From NCBI RefSeq assembly GCF_008330225.1, contig NZ_CP042466.1, forward strand, positions 3,280,001 through 3,344,000: a DNA stretch of 64,000 bases. The letters are read 5' to 3'. Both the position numbers and the translations under genes were made by a program. Positions 10,303 to 19,029 of this stretch are shown piece after piece. The DNA comes from Geobacter sp. FeAm09. Lineage in GTDB: Bacteria; Desulfobacterota; Desulfuromonadia; Geobacterales; Pseudopelobacteraceae. Positions within the stretch are counted from its first letter, which is position 1; the number at the start of each line of letters is the position of its first letter. The notes under the pieces were generated by a model, which did no database searches, was not told the DNA's origin, and was given only the letters and a program-made list of their open reading frames with translations.

Positions 10303-12078
10303 CTATTCGATCGCCATGAAGCGGCAGGCGTCATAACAGGACTTGCACTTGGTGCATTTTTCCTGGTCCAGGAAAGCGATCTGCCCCTTTTCCCAGACAA
10401 TGGCATCCACCGGGCAGGCCTTCTTGCAGGCCCCGCACTTGACGCACTTGTCTTCCACGACCTGCCACAGGAGCAGCTCCTTGCAGCAGTTGGAGGGGCA
10501 CCGCTTGTCGTTGATGTGGGCCTCGTACTCGTGGCGGAAATAATTGATGGTGGAGAGGATCGGGTTGGGAGCCGTCTGGCCGAGGCCGCACAGGGAGGCC
10601 TTCTTGATGGCTGTGCCCAGGTCCAGGAGGGTGTCCAGGTCGGACGGTTCGCCCCGTCCCTCGGTGATGCGCTCCAGGATGTCCAGCATGACCTTCAGGC
10701 CGATGCGGCAGGGGACGCATTTGCCGCAGGATTCCATCCTGGTGAAGGAGAGGAAGAAGCGGGCCACGTCCACCATGCAGGTGGTCTCGTCCATGACGAC
10801 CAGACCGCCGGAGCCCATCATGGCGCCGGCCTTGATCAGGGAGTCGTAGTCCACCGGGGTGTCCAGGATCTCGCCGGGAATACAGCCGCCTGAGGGGCCG
10901 CCGGCCTGGACCGCCTTGAACTTGCGGTTGTTGAGGATGCCGCCGCACACGTCGTAGAGCACCGAACGGACGGTCATGCCGGCCGGGACCTCCACCAGAC
11001 CGGTGTGCTTGACCTTGCCGGTAACGGCGAAGATCTTGGTCCCCTTGGTGGTCTCGGTGCCCAGCGAGGCGTACCAGGCAGCGCCCTTGTTGATGATGTG
11101 GCGGACGTTGGCGAAGGTTTCCACGTTGTTGATGTTGGTCGGCTTGCCCCACAGACCGCGCACGGCCGGGAACGGCGGACGGGGGCGGCTCATGCCGCGC
11201 TGCCCTTCGATGGAGGCCATGAGGGCGGTCTCCTCGCCGCACACGAAGGCGCCTGCCCCCATCTTGATGCGCATGTCGAAGTTGAGGCCCCACCCCTTGA
11301 TGTTCTGCCCCAGGTATCCCTGCTCGTAGCAGACATCGATGGCGCGCTGGAGCCGCTGCACGGCCAGGGGGTACTCGGCGCGGACATACACGTAGCCGAA
11401 GTCGCAGCCGATGGCATAGGCGGCGATCATCATGCCTTCGATGATGCAGTAGGGGTCGCCCTCCAGGAGCGAGCGGTCCATGAACGCGCCCGGGTCCCCT
11501 TCGTCGGCGTTGCAGATCAGGTATTTGTGATCGCCGGGAGAGGCCTTGCAGAAGGACCATTTCATGCCGGTGGGGAAGCCGCCGCCCCCACGACCGCGCA
11601 GGCCGGACTTCTTGACCTCTTCGATGACCTCTTCCGGCTTCATGGTCGTGATGCACTTTTCTATGGCCTTGAAACCGTCCTCCTCCAGGAAGGCATCCAG
11701 CGACTCGGGGTTTATCTGGCCGCAGCCGGACATGACGACCCGCATCTGGGCATCGACGAAGGTGTTGTAGTACGGCTTCGCCTTCCGCTTTTCCAGGACC
11801 GTCTTGGCGACGATATGCTCGTTGACGAGTTGTTCGACCTCTTCCGGCTGAACGAAGTCGTAGGTGACCCGCCCCTGCTCTTCGGTAATGATGTCCACCA
11901 GGACGTCATTGGCGCACAGGCCGCGGCAGCCGGTGTGGATGACCTCACAACGCTTGCCCACCACGGCGTCGACGCCCTTTTCCTGGAGCACCCGGCGAAA
12001 TTCAGCCTCGACCTTTTTCGCTCCGGCCGAGATACCGCCGGTCCCTTGACATATCAGAATCTTTATTGCTTCGCCCAT
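10303..12078 (-). CDS. nuoF: NADH-quinone oxidoreductase subunit F, long form with extra Fe-S domains
   Basis: NADH-binding flavoprotein of complex I. Residues 161-171 (RGRGGGGFPTG) are the FMN/NADH glycine-rich loop, and a CGKCVPCRIG motif supplies the [4Fe-4S] site. At 591 residues it is longer than the usual 430. It has an N-terminal thioredoxin-like [2Fe-2S]-type domain (Cys10, 51, 55) and a C-terminal bis-[4Fe-4S] ferredoxin domain (CVKCGACKKACP, CTKCKSCYDAC). This arrangement resembles HydB/HymB subunits of electron-bifurcating hydrogenases. The neighbouring nuoE still encodes a separate 24 kDa subunit. Confidence 0.94.
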   Translation of the reverse strand: MGEAIKILICQGTGGISAGAKKVEAEFRRVLQEKGVDAVVGKRCEVIHTGCRGLCANDVLVDIITEEQGRVTYDFVQPEEVEQLVNEHIVAKTVLEKRKAKPYYNTFVDAQMRVVMSGCGQINPESLDAFLEEDGFKAIEKCITTMKPEEVIEEVKKSGLRGRGGGGFPTGMKWSFCKASPGDHKYLICNADEGDPGAFMDRSLLEGDPYCIIEGMMIAAYAIGCDFGYVYVRAEYPLAVQRLQRAIDVCYEQGYLGQNIKGWGLNFDMRIKMGAGAFVCGEETALMASIEGQRGMSRPRPPFPAVRGLWGKPTNINNVETFANVRHIINKGAAWYASLGTETTKGTKIFAVTGKVKHTGLVEVPAGMTVRSVLYDVCGGILNNRKFKAVQAGGPSGGCIPGEILDTPVDYDSLIKAGAMMGSGGLVVMDETTCMVDVARFFLSFTRMESCGKCVPCRIGLKVMLDILERITEGRGEPSDLDTLLDLGTAIKKASLCGLGQTAPNPILSTINYFRHEYEAHINDKRCPSNCCKELLLWQVVEDKCVKCGACKKACPVDAIVWEKGQIAFLDQEKCTKCKSCYDACRFMAIE

Positions 12079-12114
12079 AACGCTTTGTCCCCTGCTGGAA
12101 TGGTTGAGTCGGTT

Positions 12115-12627
12115 CTATTTCATCGGCCGCTGGTTGTATTCGGCAATTATGTCGTCCACCCTCTGGACCGTCATCTTGCCGAAGGTGTCGTCGTTGACCA
12201 TGGCCAACGGCGCCATGCCGCAGGCGCCCAGGCAGGCGACCTTCTCGAAGGTGTAGCGCAGGTCCGGCGTGGTCTCGGCATGGCCGATGTGCAGTTTGTC
12301 GAAGAAGGTTTCAACGATACGCGGAGCGCCCGAAACGTGGCAGGCGGTCCCGACGCAGACCCGGATGATGAACCGGCCGCGGGGTTTCAGGTGGAACTGG
12401 GCGTAGAAGGTGAGGACGCCGTAGATCTGGCTGGGGTAGACGTTCAACCGCTCGGCGACATGGTCGGCGACCTTGCGGGGCACATACCCGTACTCGTCCT
12501 GAACCCCTTGCAGGACCGGCATGAGGTTGCCCGGCAGGTCGATGTATTTGTCGATAACCTTGTCGGCTATGGAGAGGTCTACTTCCGGTTCCTGCTCTTC
12601 AGCCTGTTGCGCAACAGCTTCACTCAT
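12115..12627 (-). CDS. nuoE: NADH-quinone oxidoreductase subunit E
   Basis: Thioredoxin-fold [2Fe-2S] subunit paired with NuoF in the NADH dehydrogenase module. The four ligands are Cys91, Cys96, Cys132 and Cys136 (CVGTAC and CLGAC). The 170-residue length is normal. It lies directly upstream of nuoF in the operon. Confidence 0.96.
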   Translation of the reverse strand: MSEAVAQQAEEQEPEVDLSIADKVIDKYIDLPGNLMPVLQGVQDEYGYVPRKVADHVAERLNVYPSQIYGVLTFYAQFHLKPRGRFIIRVCVGTACHVSGAPRIVETFFDKLHIGHAETTPDLRYTFEKVACLGACGMAPLAMVNDDTFGKMTVQRVDDIIAEYNQRPMK

Positions 12628-12700
12628 TCGCGCCGTCTCCTTTGAATCTGGTTTCCCTGCGGAAACAATTCGTTTCTCCTCCAGAGCTTCCGGATGGAAC

Positions 12701-13873
12701 CTATCTGTCTATTTCGCCAAGAACGATGTCCAGTGTTCCGATTACCGCCACCAGGTCGGCGATCATGGCCCCCTTGGCCATCTTCTCGATGGCCTGGAGG
12801 TTCACGAATGAAGGGGGGCGGATCCTCATGCGGTAAGGCTTGGAACTGCCGTCGCTGACGATGTAGAACCCCAGTTCGCCCTTGGGGTTCTCGACCCCCT
12901 GGTAGACCTCGCCTTCCGGCATGGGGTACCCTTCGGAGGCGATCTTGAAGTGGTGGATCAGCCCTTCTATGGAATTGTAGACGTTTTCCTTGGGAGGGTA
13001 ACAGACCTGCGGACAGTCGGCCAGCACCGGACCGGGCTTGAGGCGGTCGAGGGCCTGGGTGATGATCTTGCAGGCTTCGCGCATCTCCACCAGGCGCACC
13101 TTGTAACGGTCGAAGGTATCGCACTTCTCCCCCACCGGCACCTGGAACTGGTAGGTCTCGTACCCGGAGTAGGGGTCGTCGCGGCGCAGGTCCCAATCCA
13201 CGCCGGAGCCGCGCAGGGCCGGGCCGGTGATGCCCATGTCGATGGCATCCTCGGCCGAGATCACGCCGTTGCCCACCGTGCGCTTGAGCCAGATCGGGTT
13301 GGTGGTCAGAAGCCCCTCGTACTGGTCCAGGTAGCCGGGCATGGCAGCGACGAAGTCGCGCACCTTCTTCTCGAATTCGGGCGGCACATCCATGGAGAGT
13401 CCGCCGGCGCGGAAGAAGTTGGAGGTCATGCGGGCGCCGGAGATCAGCTCGTAGATCTCCATGACCACTTCGCGCTCGCGGAAGGCGTAGATGAAGACCG
13501 TCATGGCGCCGATGTCGAGGGCGTGGCAGGCGACCCAGACCAGGTGGGACTCCAGACGCGTCAACTCGGCCATGATGACCCGGATGGTCTGAGCCCGCTC
13601 GGGCACCTGGATGTCCAGCAGCTTTTCGACCGCCAGGATATACCCCAGGTTGTTGTGCATGGGGGCCAGGTAGTCGAGGCGGTCGGTCAGCGGCAGTACC
13701 TGGTGGTAGGTACGGTGCTCGGAGAGTTTCTCCACCCCGCGGTGCAGATAGCCGATGTCCGGGGTGATCTTGGTGATCACTTCGCCGTCCAGTTCGAGAA
13801 CGAGCCTGAGGACCCCGTGGGTACTGGGGTGCTGCGGCCCCATATTCAGCGTCATCTTTTCCGTAGTAGCCAT
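12701..13873 (-). CDS. nuoD: NADH-quinone oxidoreductase subunit D
   Basis: The 49 kDa-type subunit that, with NuoB, forms the quinone-reduction site. The N-terminus carries LNMGPQHPSTHGVLRL and the C-terminus ends IVLGEIDR, both hallmark NuoD segments. The length of 390 residues is standard. NuoC and NuoD are separate genes here, unlike the fused enterobacterial NuoCD. Confidence 0.97.
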   Translation of the reverse strand: MATTEKMTLNMGPQHPSTHGVLRLVLELDGEVITKITPDIGYLHRGVEKLSEHRTYHQVLPLTDRLDYLAPMHNNLGYILAVEKLLDIQVPERAQTIRVIMAELTRLESHLVWVACHALDIGAMTVFIYAFREREVVMEIYELISGARMTSNFFRAGGLSMDVPPEFEKKVRDFVAAMPGYLDQYEGLLTTNPIWLKRTVGNGVISAEDAIDMGITGPALRGSGVDWDLRRDDPYSGYETYQFQVPVGEKCDTFDRYKVRLVEMREACKIITQALDRLKPGPVLADCPQVCYPPKENVYNSIEGLIHHFKIASEGYPMPEGEVYQGVENPKGELGFYIVSDGSSKPYRMRIRPPSFVNLQAIEKMAKGAMIADLVAVIGTLDIVLGEIDR

Positions 13874-13921
13874 ATATCGCCTCTTCTGTGATCGTGGATA
13901 CGAAGTACGTTGTGCGTGAAC

Positions 13922-14410
13922 TTACGACAGGCGGCCTTTATAGGGTTCCCGGTCCGGCCCCTGGAGCGGGTAGTCCTTGCGCAACGGATGGCCTTCCCAG
14001 TCGGGGGTCATCAGGATGCGGCGCAGGTCGGGGTGGTTGTCGAAGGTGATGCCGAACAGGTCGTAGACCTCCCGCTCCAGCCAGTTGGCCGTGGCCCACA
14101 CCTGGGTCGCGCTCTCGATATGGCACTCCGCCTCGGAAACGGCGGTCTTGATGCGCAGCCGGTCCTTGTTGGGGATGGAGTAGAGCTGGTAGACCATCAT
14201 GAAGCGCTCTTCCTTCTTGCCCAGGTAGTCAACCGCGGTCACATCCGTGAGCAGATTGTACCGAAGGGCCTGCTTCAGAAAGGCAAGAACGGCCAGAAGG
14301 TCTTCCTTCTTGATCGTTACCGTCACTTCACCCCGAAACTCGACGACCTCGATGATGGAGGAGGCGAACTTTTCCTGCAACTTGACTACTGCGCGATTGT
14401 TCTCTGCCAT
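13922..14410 (-). CDS. nuoC: NADH-quinone oxidoreductase subunit C
   Basis: The 30 kDa-type subunit of the complex I peripheral arm. The signature WLEREVYDLFGITFDNHPDL is present, with the C-terminal motif HPLRKDYPL. The product has about 162 residues from the ATG at 14410, which has AAGGG about nine bases upstream. An in-frame ATG three codons earlier (14419) is also possible. It lies between nuoB and nuoD. Confidence 0.95.
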   Translation of the reverse strand: MAENNRAVVKLQEKFASSIIEVVEFRGEVTVTIKKEDLLAVLAFLKQALRYNLLTDVTAVDYLGKKEERFMMVYQLYSIPNKDRLRIKTAVSEAECHIESATQVWATANWLEREVYDLFGITFDNHPDLRRILMTPDWEGHPLRKDYPLQGPDREPYKGRLS

Positions 14411-14460
14411 GGCATCCAACCCTTTGTCTGGGATTTGATATATTCAGTGTACCCGGTGAC

Positions 14461-14976
14461 TTACGCGGCAGCCGACTCGATCCGGTTACCCAGGCCGATG
14501 GCGGAGCCAAACGAGTTCTTGTCGTGCATGATCTTGTCCTGCAGCTTCATGAGGCCGTACAGGAGCGCCTCGGGGCGCGGCGGGCAGCCCGGGATATAGA
14601 CATCCACCGGCAGCGCCTCGTCGATCCCCTGCACGACGCTGTAGGTATCGAAGATCCCGCCCGAACAGGCGCAGGCGCCCATGGCGATGACCCATTTCGG
14701 CTCGGGCATCTGCTCGTAGACGGTCTTGATGACCGGCAGCATCTTCTTGGTCACCGTGCCGGCGATGATGATGCAGTCGGCCTGCCGGGGGGAGGCGCGG
14801 AAGATGATGCCGAAACGGTCGAGGTCGTTATGGGAGGCACCGGTGGCCATCATCTCGATGGCGCAGCATGCCAAGCCGAAGGTCATGGGCCAGATGGACG
14901 ACTTCCTGGACCAGTTGACGAGCGCATCCAGGGACGTGGTTATGATGTTGTCGCCGAGCGGATTGTCTACTCCCAT
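14461..14976 (-). CDS. nuoB: NADH-quinone oxidoreductase subunit B
   Basis: Carries the terminal [4Fe-4S] cluster N2 that reduces quinone. Ligands Cys37 and Cys38 (LACCAIEM), Cys102 (GACACSGG) and Cys131 ([10 protein letters not shown]) are all present in the 171-residue product. The ATG at 14976 has GGAGCAC upstream and overlaps the last ten bases of nuoA, suggesting translational coupling. Upstream in-frame codons read into nuoA and lack homology, so they are excluded. Confidence 0.96.
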   Translation of the reverse strand: MGVDNPLGDNIITTSLDALVNWSRKSSIWPMTFGLACCAIEMMATGASHNDLDRFGIIFRASPRQADCIIIAGTVTKKMLPVIKTVYEQMPEPKWVIAMGACACSGGIFDTYSVVQGIDEALPVDVYIPGCPPRPEALLYGLMKLQDKIMHDKNSFGSAIGLGNRIESAAA

Positions 14977-15323
14977 TCCAGTGCTCCTTTTTTCCATACA
15001 TAAATATAGCCGACGAAGAGGATGACGATGAAGGTCCCCATCTCGATCAGGCCGAACACGCCGAGCTTTTTGTAGAGGATCGCCCACGGGTAGAGGAACA
15101 CGGCCTCGATGTCGAACAGGATGAACAGCATGGCGATCAGGTAGAACTTGATCGAGAAGCGTTCCCGGGCCGTGCCGACCGGCACGCAGCCGCTCTCGTA
15201 CGGGGCCAGCTTGACGGGAGAAGGCTTCTTCTGGCCGATGAGCGAGGACAGGACGATGGAAACCAGCCCGAACAACACGGCGACTATGACCAGGAGAAGT
15301 ATGGGAAGATATGCACCAAGCAT
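14967..15323 (-). CDS. nuoA: NADH-quinone oxidoreductase subunit A
   Basis: Small three-helix membrane subunit, 118 residues. The family segment [20 protein letters not shown] between the first two helices is clear, and a Glu-containing second helix ([15 protein letters not shown]) follows. It is the first gene of the nuo operon, with AGGAGGG upstream of the ATG. Confidence 0.96.
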   Translation of the reverse strand: MLGAYLPILLLVIVAVLFGLVSIVLSSLIGQKKPSPVKLAPYESGCVPVGTARERFSIKFYLIAMLFILFDIEAVFLYPWAILYKKLGVFGLIEMGTFIVILFVGYIYVWKKGALEWE

Positions 15324-15371
15324 CGGAAACCCTCCTAATTACTTGCGGTATACTGTATACAAAACGTTGTC

Positions 15372-15400
15372 AAAATAGGTTATTTGATTTTCTTTGTCAA
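15372..15400 (-). promoter_or_regulatory. Candidate sigma-70 promoter of the nuo operon
   Basis: On the minus strand TTGACA (15400-15395) is followed after 17 bases by TATTTT (15377-15372). It lies about 50 bases upstream of the nuoA start codon. A second TTGACA occurs at 15373-15368 without a well-spaced -10. The sequence GTATACaGTATAC (15360-15348) between promoter and gene is a repeated palindrome and could be an operator. Confidence 0.55.
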
Positions 15401-15489
15401 GCAGATTTTTCCCCCGCTCCAGGGCGGTGAAAAATAGTCGCCCGACCTCCACAACATATTAAAATTCAACTAAAAATGCCTCTTTGAGA

Positions 15490-15519
15490 TTGACACAAAC
15501 CGGGGTCGTGTGCTATTCA
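15490..15519 (+). promoter_or_regulatory. Candidate sigma-70 promoter of hemL
   Basis: TTGACA at 15490-15495 is separated by 18 bases from TATTCA at 15514-15519. This lies about 55 bases upstream of the hemL ATG and points away from the nuo operon. Confidence 0.5.
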
Positions 15520-15573
15520 AAACAGCCCATTGACAAGCTCATTTCAAAATAAAGTACGAGGGGGCCTTCCACC

Positions 15574-16860
15574 ATGAACCATACCCGTTCCAGCGCGCTC
15601 TTCCAGCAGGCCAAGGCAGCAATCCCCGGCGGCGTCAACAGCCCGGTCAGGGCGTTCAAGTCCGTGGGAGCCGATCCCCTTTTCATCAAAAAGGCGGCCG
15701 GAAGCGCCATCTTCGATGAAGACGGCAACGCCTTCGTGGACTATGTCGGCTCCTGGGGGCCGATGATCGTGGGGCACTGCCACCCGCAGGTGATCGAGGC
15801 GGTCAAGCGGACCATGGACAACGGCGCCAGCTTCGGCGCGCCCACGGAGCAGGAAACCGTCCTGGCCGGCATGGTGATCGAGGCGGTCCCCTCCATAGAG
15901 ATGGTGCGCATGGTCAGCTCCGGGACCGAGGCCACCATGAGCGCCATCCGCCTGGCCCGCGGCTACACCGGGCGGGACAACATCCTCAAGTTCTCCGGCT
16001 GCTACCACGGCCACGCCGACTCCCTGCTGGTCAAGGCCGGCTCCGGCGCGGCCACCTTCGGCGTGCCCGACTCCCCCGGCGTGCCTGCGGATTTCGCCAA
16101 GCATACCCTGACGGCGGAATACAACTCCCTCGAATCGGTCAGAACGCTGGTGGCCGAGAACAAGGGCACCATCGCCTGCATCATCGTGGAGCCGGTGGCC
16201 GGCAACATGGGAACCGTCCCCCCGCGGGAGGGATTCCTGGAAGGGCTGCGGGAGATCTGCACCAACGAGGGGATCATCCTGATCTTCGACGAGGTCATGT
16301 CCGGTTTCCGGGTGGCCTACGGCGGCGCCCAGTCCCTGTTCGGCGTCACCCCCGACATGACCACCCTGGGCAAGATCATCGGCGGCGGCCTGCCGGTGGG
16401 CGCCTTTGGCGGCAAGCGCGACATCATGGAAAAGCTCTCCCCCTCCGGCGGCATCTACCAGGCCGGCACCCTCTCCGGCAACCCCCTGGCCATGTCGGCC
16501 GGCATCGCGACCCTGACCCTGCTCAAGCAGCCCGGCTTCTACGACAAGCTGGAAGAGAAGAGCCGCCAGGTGGCGGAGGGGATCGCCGCGGCCGCCAAGG
16601 CGGCCGGCTACCCGATCTACTCCACCCGGGTCGGCAGCATGTTCTGCGCCTTCTTCAGCAGGGGCGAGGTCCACGATTGGCCCACCGCCGCCGCCTGCGA
16701 CACCAAGGCGTTCGCCACATACTTCCTGGCCATGCTGGATGAGGGGATCTACTTGGCGCCGTCCCAGTTCGAGACCGCCTTCGTGTCGGCCGCCCACAGC
16801 GAGGCCGACATCGAAAAAACCATCGCCGCCGCCGCGAAATGCTTCCGGCTGATCGCCTAG
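15574..16860 (+). CDS. hemL: Glutamate-1-semialdehyde 2,1-aminomutase
   Basis: PLP enzyme that converts glutamate-1-semialdehyde to 5-aminolevulinate, the first dedicated precursor of haem in the C5 pathway. The 428 residues show the family landmarks [10 protein letters not shown] (19-28), the SGTEA phosphate-binding loop (116-120), FDEVMSGFR with Asp239, and the PLP Lys at about 267 in [14 protein letters not shown]. Upstream GAGGGGG acts as the ribosome binding site. The gene is divergent from nuo. Haem supply fits an organism rich in c-type cytochromes. Confidence 0.97.
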   Translation: MNHTRSSALFQQAKAAIPGGVNSPVRAFKSVGADPLFIKKAAGSAIFDEDGNAFVDYVGSWGPMIVGHCHPQVIEAVKRTMDNGASFGAPTEQETVLAGMVIEAVPSIEMVRMVSSGTEATMSAIRLARGYTGRDNILKFSGCYHGHADSLLVKAGSGAATFGVPDSPGVPADFAKHTLTAEYNSLESVRTLVAENKGTIACIIVEPVAGNMGTVPPREGFLEGLREICTNEGIILIFDEVMSGFRVAYGGAQSLFGVTPDMTTLGKIIGGGLPVGAFGGKRDIMEKLSPSGGIYQAGTLSGNPLAMSAGIATLTLLKQPGFYDKLEEKSRQVAEGIAAAAKAAGYPIYSTRVGSMFCAFFSRGEVHDWPTAAACDTKAFATYFLAMLDEGIYLAPSQFETAFVSAAHSEADIEKTIAAAAKCFRLIA

Positions 16861-16954
16861 GTCAAACGTCATTCTGTTATTTTGTTTGACATCATGAGCG
16901 CTGCCATGCTAAGGAATACCGATTTTGGTATCCACTTTGGGCGGGGGCTCTGTT

Positions 16955-17197
16955 ATGGATCGTGACAAGCGCGATCTGCTCAAAAGCCTGTCCATGGTGT
17001 CCAGCATGGGCATCTCGGTCGTCCTGGCGATCGGGATCGGCGTCTGGTTCGGCCTGACGCTCGACCGGTGGTTCGGCACCAAGCCGTGGTTCTTTTATAT
17101 CTTTTTGTTTATCGGGATTGCGGCCGGTTTCAAGAACATCTACGTGATAGCCGGCAGGGAGATCCGCAGGGATGACGACAGCGATCAACGAAGATAA
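16955..17197 (+). CDS. atpZ: AtpZ/AtpI-family F0 assembly protein
   Basis: Short membrane protein of about 80 residues with two hydrophobic helices separated by a loop (TLDRWFGTKPWFF). This is the pattern of the AtpZ/AtpI-type proteins found at the head of F0 operons. I start at the ATG at 16955 (MDRDKRDLL), after GCGGGGGCT. The function is probably c-ring assembly or ion homeostasis; this is inferred from family and position. The 3' end overlaps atpI by 26 nt. Confidence 0.75.
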   Translation: MDRDKRDLLKSLSMVSSMGISVVLAIGIGVWFGLTLDRWFGTKPWFFYIFLFIGIAAGFKNIYVIAGREIRRDDDSDQRR

Positions 17198-17555
17198 CCT
17201 CTTCGCCGTCATCATCAAAGGGAGCCTCGCCCTGTTGGCGGTTCTGAGCATCGGGGGATTCGCCCTCTTTTCGCTCAAGACCGGCATGGGCATCCTGGCG
17301 GGAGGCGGCATCGCCATCGCCAATTTTGCCTGGCTGCGCAACGTGCTCCAGCGCATCCTCGGCCTGATGCCGGCCAAGCCGAATCTCTACGCCCAAATCC
17401 GGTTCGTGGGCCGCATGGCCGTCACCGGGCTGGTACTGTACGTCGTCATCACATCGGGATGGTTCTCGCTGGCAGGGCTGCTGGTGGGACTGTCCGTCAT
17501 CGTTGCCAACATAATCGCACTTTCAATATACGGTGCCCTGCGCACGGGAGGTTAG
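17172..17555 (+). CDS. atpI: ATP synthase subunit I
   Basis: Hydrophobic 127-residue protein with four predicted helices, typical of ATP synthase subunit I, which helps assemble the c-ring. It overlaps the end of atpZ and is followed immediately by the ribosome binding site of atpB, so it is part of the F0 operon. Confidence 0.75.
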   Translation: MTTAINEDNLFAVIIKGSLALLAVLSIGGFALFSLKTGMGILAGGGIAIANFAWLRNVLQRILGLMPAKPNLYAQIRFVGRMAVTGLVLYVVITSGWFSLAGLLVGLSVIVANIIALSIYGALRTGG

Positions 17556-17559
17556 CTCC

Positions 17560-18249
17560 ATGGTTCACCCCTTACTGTTCCTCGAATTTTTCCGCAAACT
17601 GCTGGCGCCGCTGCACGTCAGCGAGGCCAGCGCCGACGCCATCGCCTACACCTGGCTGATCATCGTCCTGCTTCTGGTGCTTTCCGTGCTGGCCACGTCG
17701 GCGCTCAAAGCGGTCCCCGGCGGCCTGCAGAACTTCATGGAAGTGGTTGTCGGCGGCATCGAAAACATGATCGTCGAGACCATGGGCGAACATGGCCGTC
17801 CCTACTTCCCGCTCATCGCCACCCTGGCGATCTTCATCCTGGTCTCCAACCTGACCGGCCTGATCCCGGGCTTCTTCCCCCCCACGGCCAACATCAACAC
17901 CACGGCCGCCTGCGCCGTGATCGTCTTTCTCTCGACCCACGTGGTCGGGATCAAGCACCACGGCCTGCACTACCTGAAACATTTCATGGGCCCCATCGCC
18001 TGGCTGGCCCCGATCATGTTCTTCATCGAGGTCATCGGCCACCTGAGCCGTCCGGTTTCCCTCACCCTGCGTCTCTTCGGCAACATGAACGGCCATGAAC
18101 TGGTCCTGATGATCTTCTTCGGCCTGGCTCCCTTCCTGGTGCCGCTGCCGATGATGCTCATGGGCGTGCTGGTCTCCTTCATCCAGGCCTTCGTTTTCAT
18201 GCTTCTGGCCATGATCTATATCCAGGGGTCGCTGGAAGAGGCACACTAG
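17560..18249 (+). CDS. atpB: ATP synthase F0 subunit a
   Basis: Ion-channel subunit of the F0 sector. The 229 residues end with the family helix pair containing the essential Arg in [14 protein letters not shown] and the C-terminal [17 protein letters not shown]. The ATG at 17560 follows GGGAGG. The open frame extends nine codons upstream but those codons overlap atpI and lack a binding site. The next gene is the c subunit; no b subunit is encoded here. Confidence 0.96.
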   Translation: MVHPLLFLEFFRKLLAPLHVSEASADAIAYTWLIIVLLLVLSVLATSALKAVPGGLQNFMEVVVGGIENMIVETMGEHGRPYFPLIATLAIFILVSNLTGLIPGFFPPTANINTTAACAVIVFLSTHVVGIKHHGLHYLKHFMGPIAWLAPIMFFIEVIGHLSRPVSLTLRLFGNMNGHELVLMIFFGLAPFLVPLPMMLMGVLVSFIQAFVFMLLAMIYIQGSLEEAH

Positions 18250-18290
18250 GCGGCGGTCCTTTTCCGCCCTGGCTGCGTAAGTCTTCGGAT

Positions 18291-18421
18291 TCGTTTGTGC
18301 GGCGTAGCGCCCGGCCTTCGCAGCCAAAGCTGCTTCGGCGGAGTAGGCCTGCTACGCCTCCGCAGGGCATTCTGCGGGTGCAACGATCTGGCTATTTTTG
18401 AACAACCTGGATGTTCAACAG
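18291..18421 (+). repeat. Interspersed repeat family A, copy 1
   Basis: Lies in the 240 bp gap between atpB and atpE. The core runs GTGCGGCGTAGCGC ... GCTACGCCTCCGCAGGGC and the right end is TATTTTTGAACAACCTG then TTCAACAG. The left half is nearly identical to the reverse complement of the copy at 27738-27862, and the right half matches the copies at 34290 and 42321. The inner arms are inverted repeats (GCGTAGC/GCTACGC), so it would fold into a hairpin in RNA. Confidence 0.85.
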
Positions 18422-18489
18422 TCTTTTAAGAGTTTATAAGATCCTATACTGTTTAGGATAACTACCCACAGAAGAGAGGAGAAGTAACA

Positions 18490-18765
18490 ATGAGCTTTTT
18501 CACAATGTGCGTTCTGGCAGCAGGCATCGGCATGGCACTGGGTACCCTGGGCACCGGCATCGGTCAGGGCCTGGCAGTTAAAAGCGCCGTTGAAGGCGTT
18601 TCCCGCAACCCCGGCGCTTCCGGCAAAATCCTGACCACCATGATGATCGGTCTGGCCATGATCGAGTCCCTGGCCATCTACGCCCTGGTTGTCTGCCTGA
18701 TCATCCTGTTCGCCAACCCCTACAAAGAAATCGCCACCAAACTGGCCGAAACCGTCGCCAAGTAA
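18490..18765 (+). CDS. atpE: ATP synthase F0 subunit c
   Basis: Two-helix proteolipid of the F0 rotor ring, 91 residues. The ion-binding Glu59 lies in GLAMIESLAIYALVV. Gln26 (GIGQGLAV), Ser60 and Tyr64 occupy the positions that help bind sodium in Na+-type c subunits, although the Thr after the Ser is replaced by Leu. AGAGGAGAAG precedes the ATG. Genes for F1 and the b subunit are absent, so they are presumably elsewhere. Confidence 0.97.
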   Translation: MSFFTMCVLAAGIGMALGTLGTGIGQGLAVKSAVEGVSRNPGASGKILTTMMIGLAMIESLAIYALVVCLIILFANPYKEIATKLAETVAK

Positions 18766-18790
18766 GTTCTTCCGGCAGCGGCAGTAACAG

Positions 18791-18830
18791 AAACAGAAAA
18801 GGGCATCCCGTCGGATGCCCTTTTCTGTTT
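18791..18830 (+). terminator. Strong bidirectional-looking terminator after atpE
   Basis: Perfect 18-bp arms AAACAGAAAAGGGCATCC (18791-18808) and its complement (18813-18830) enclose a CGTC loop, with TTTT inside the 3' arm and T-rich sequence after it. It separates the F0 operon from the convergent gene set ending at 19030. Confidence 0.9.
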
Positions 18831-18901
18831 CGTTCGCCTTTAAACCGTGCTCTCATCAGTCTGCTCAAAATAGCCGGCTCGCCGCACCCACCCCTCGCGA
18901 A

Positions 18902-18946
18902 ACCCCTCACTCGGCCTTTGGCCACCCTCTCCCAGAGGGAGAGGGC
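18902..18946. repeat. REP-like palindromic repeat, copy 1
   Basis: CCCCTCACTCGGCCTTTGGCC followed by ACCCTCTCCC and its complement GGGAGAGGG. The same sequence with minor changes occurs at 22930-22975. Similar strings are widespread in GC-rich bacterial genomes. It lies between convergent genes. Confidence 0.75.
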
Positions 18947-19029
18947 AATGGCATCCCTTCCCCTTTAGGATGAGGGCCACGAAGGCGCCCACCGCACCCG
19001 GGACGAAAGCCGGATGGCTTTTAACCTGG

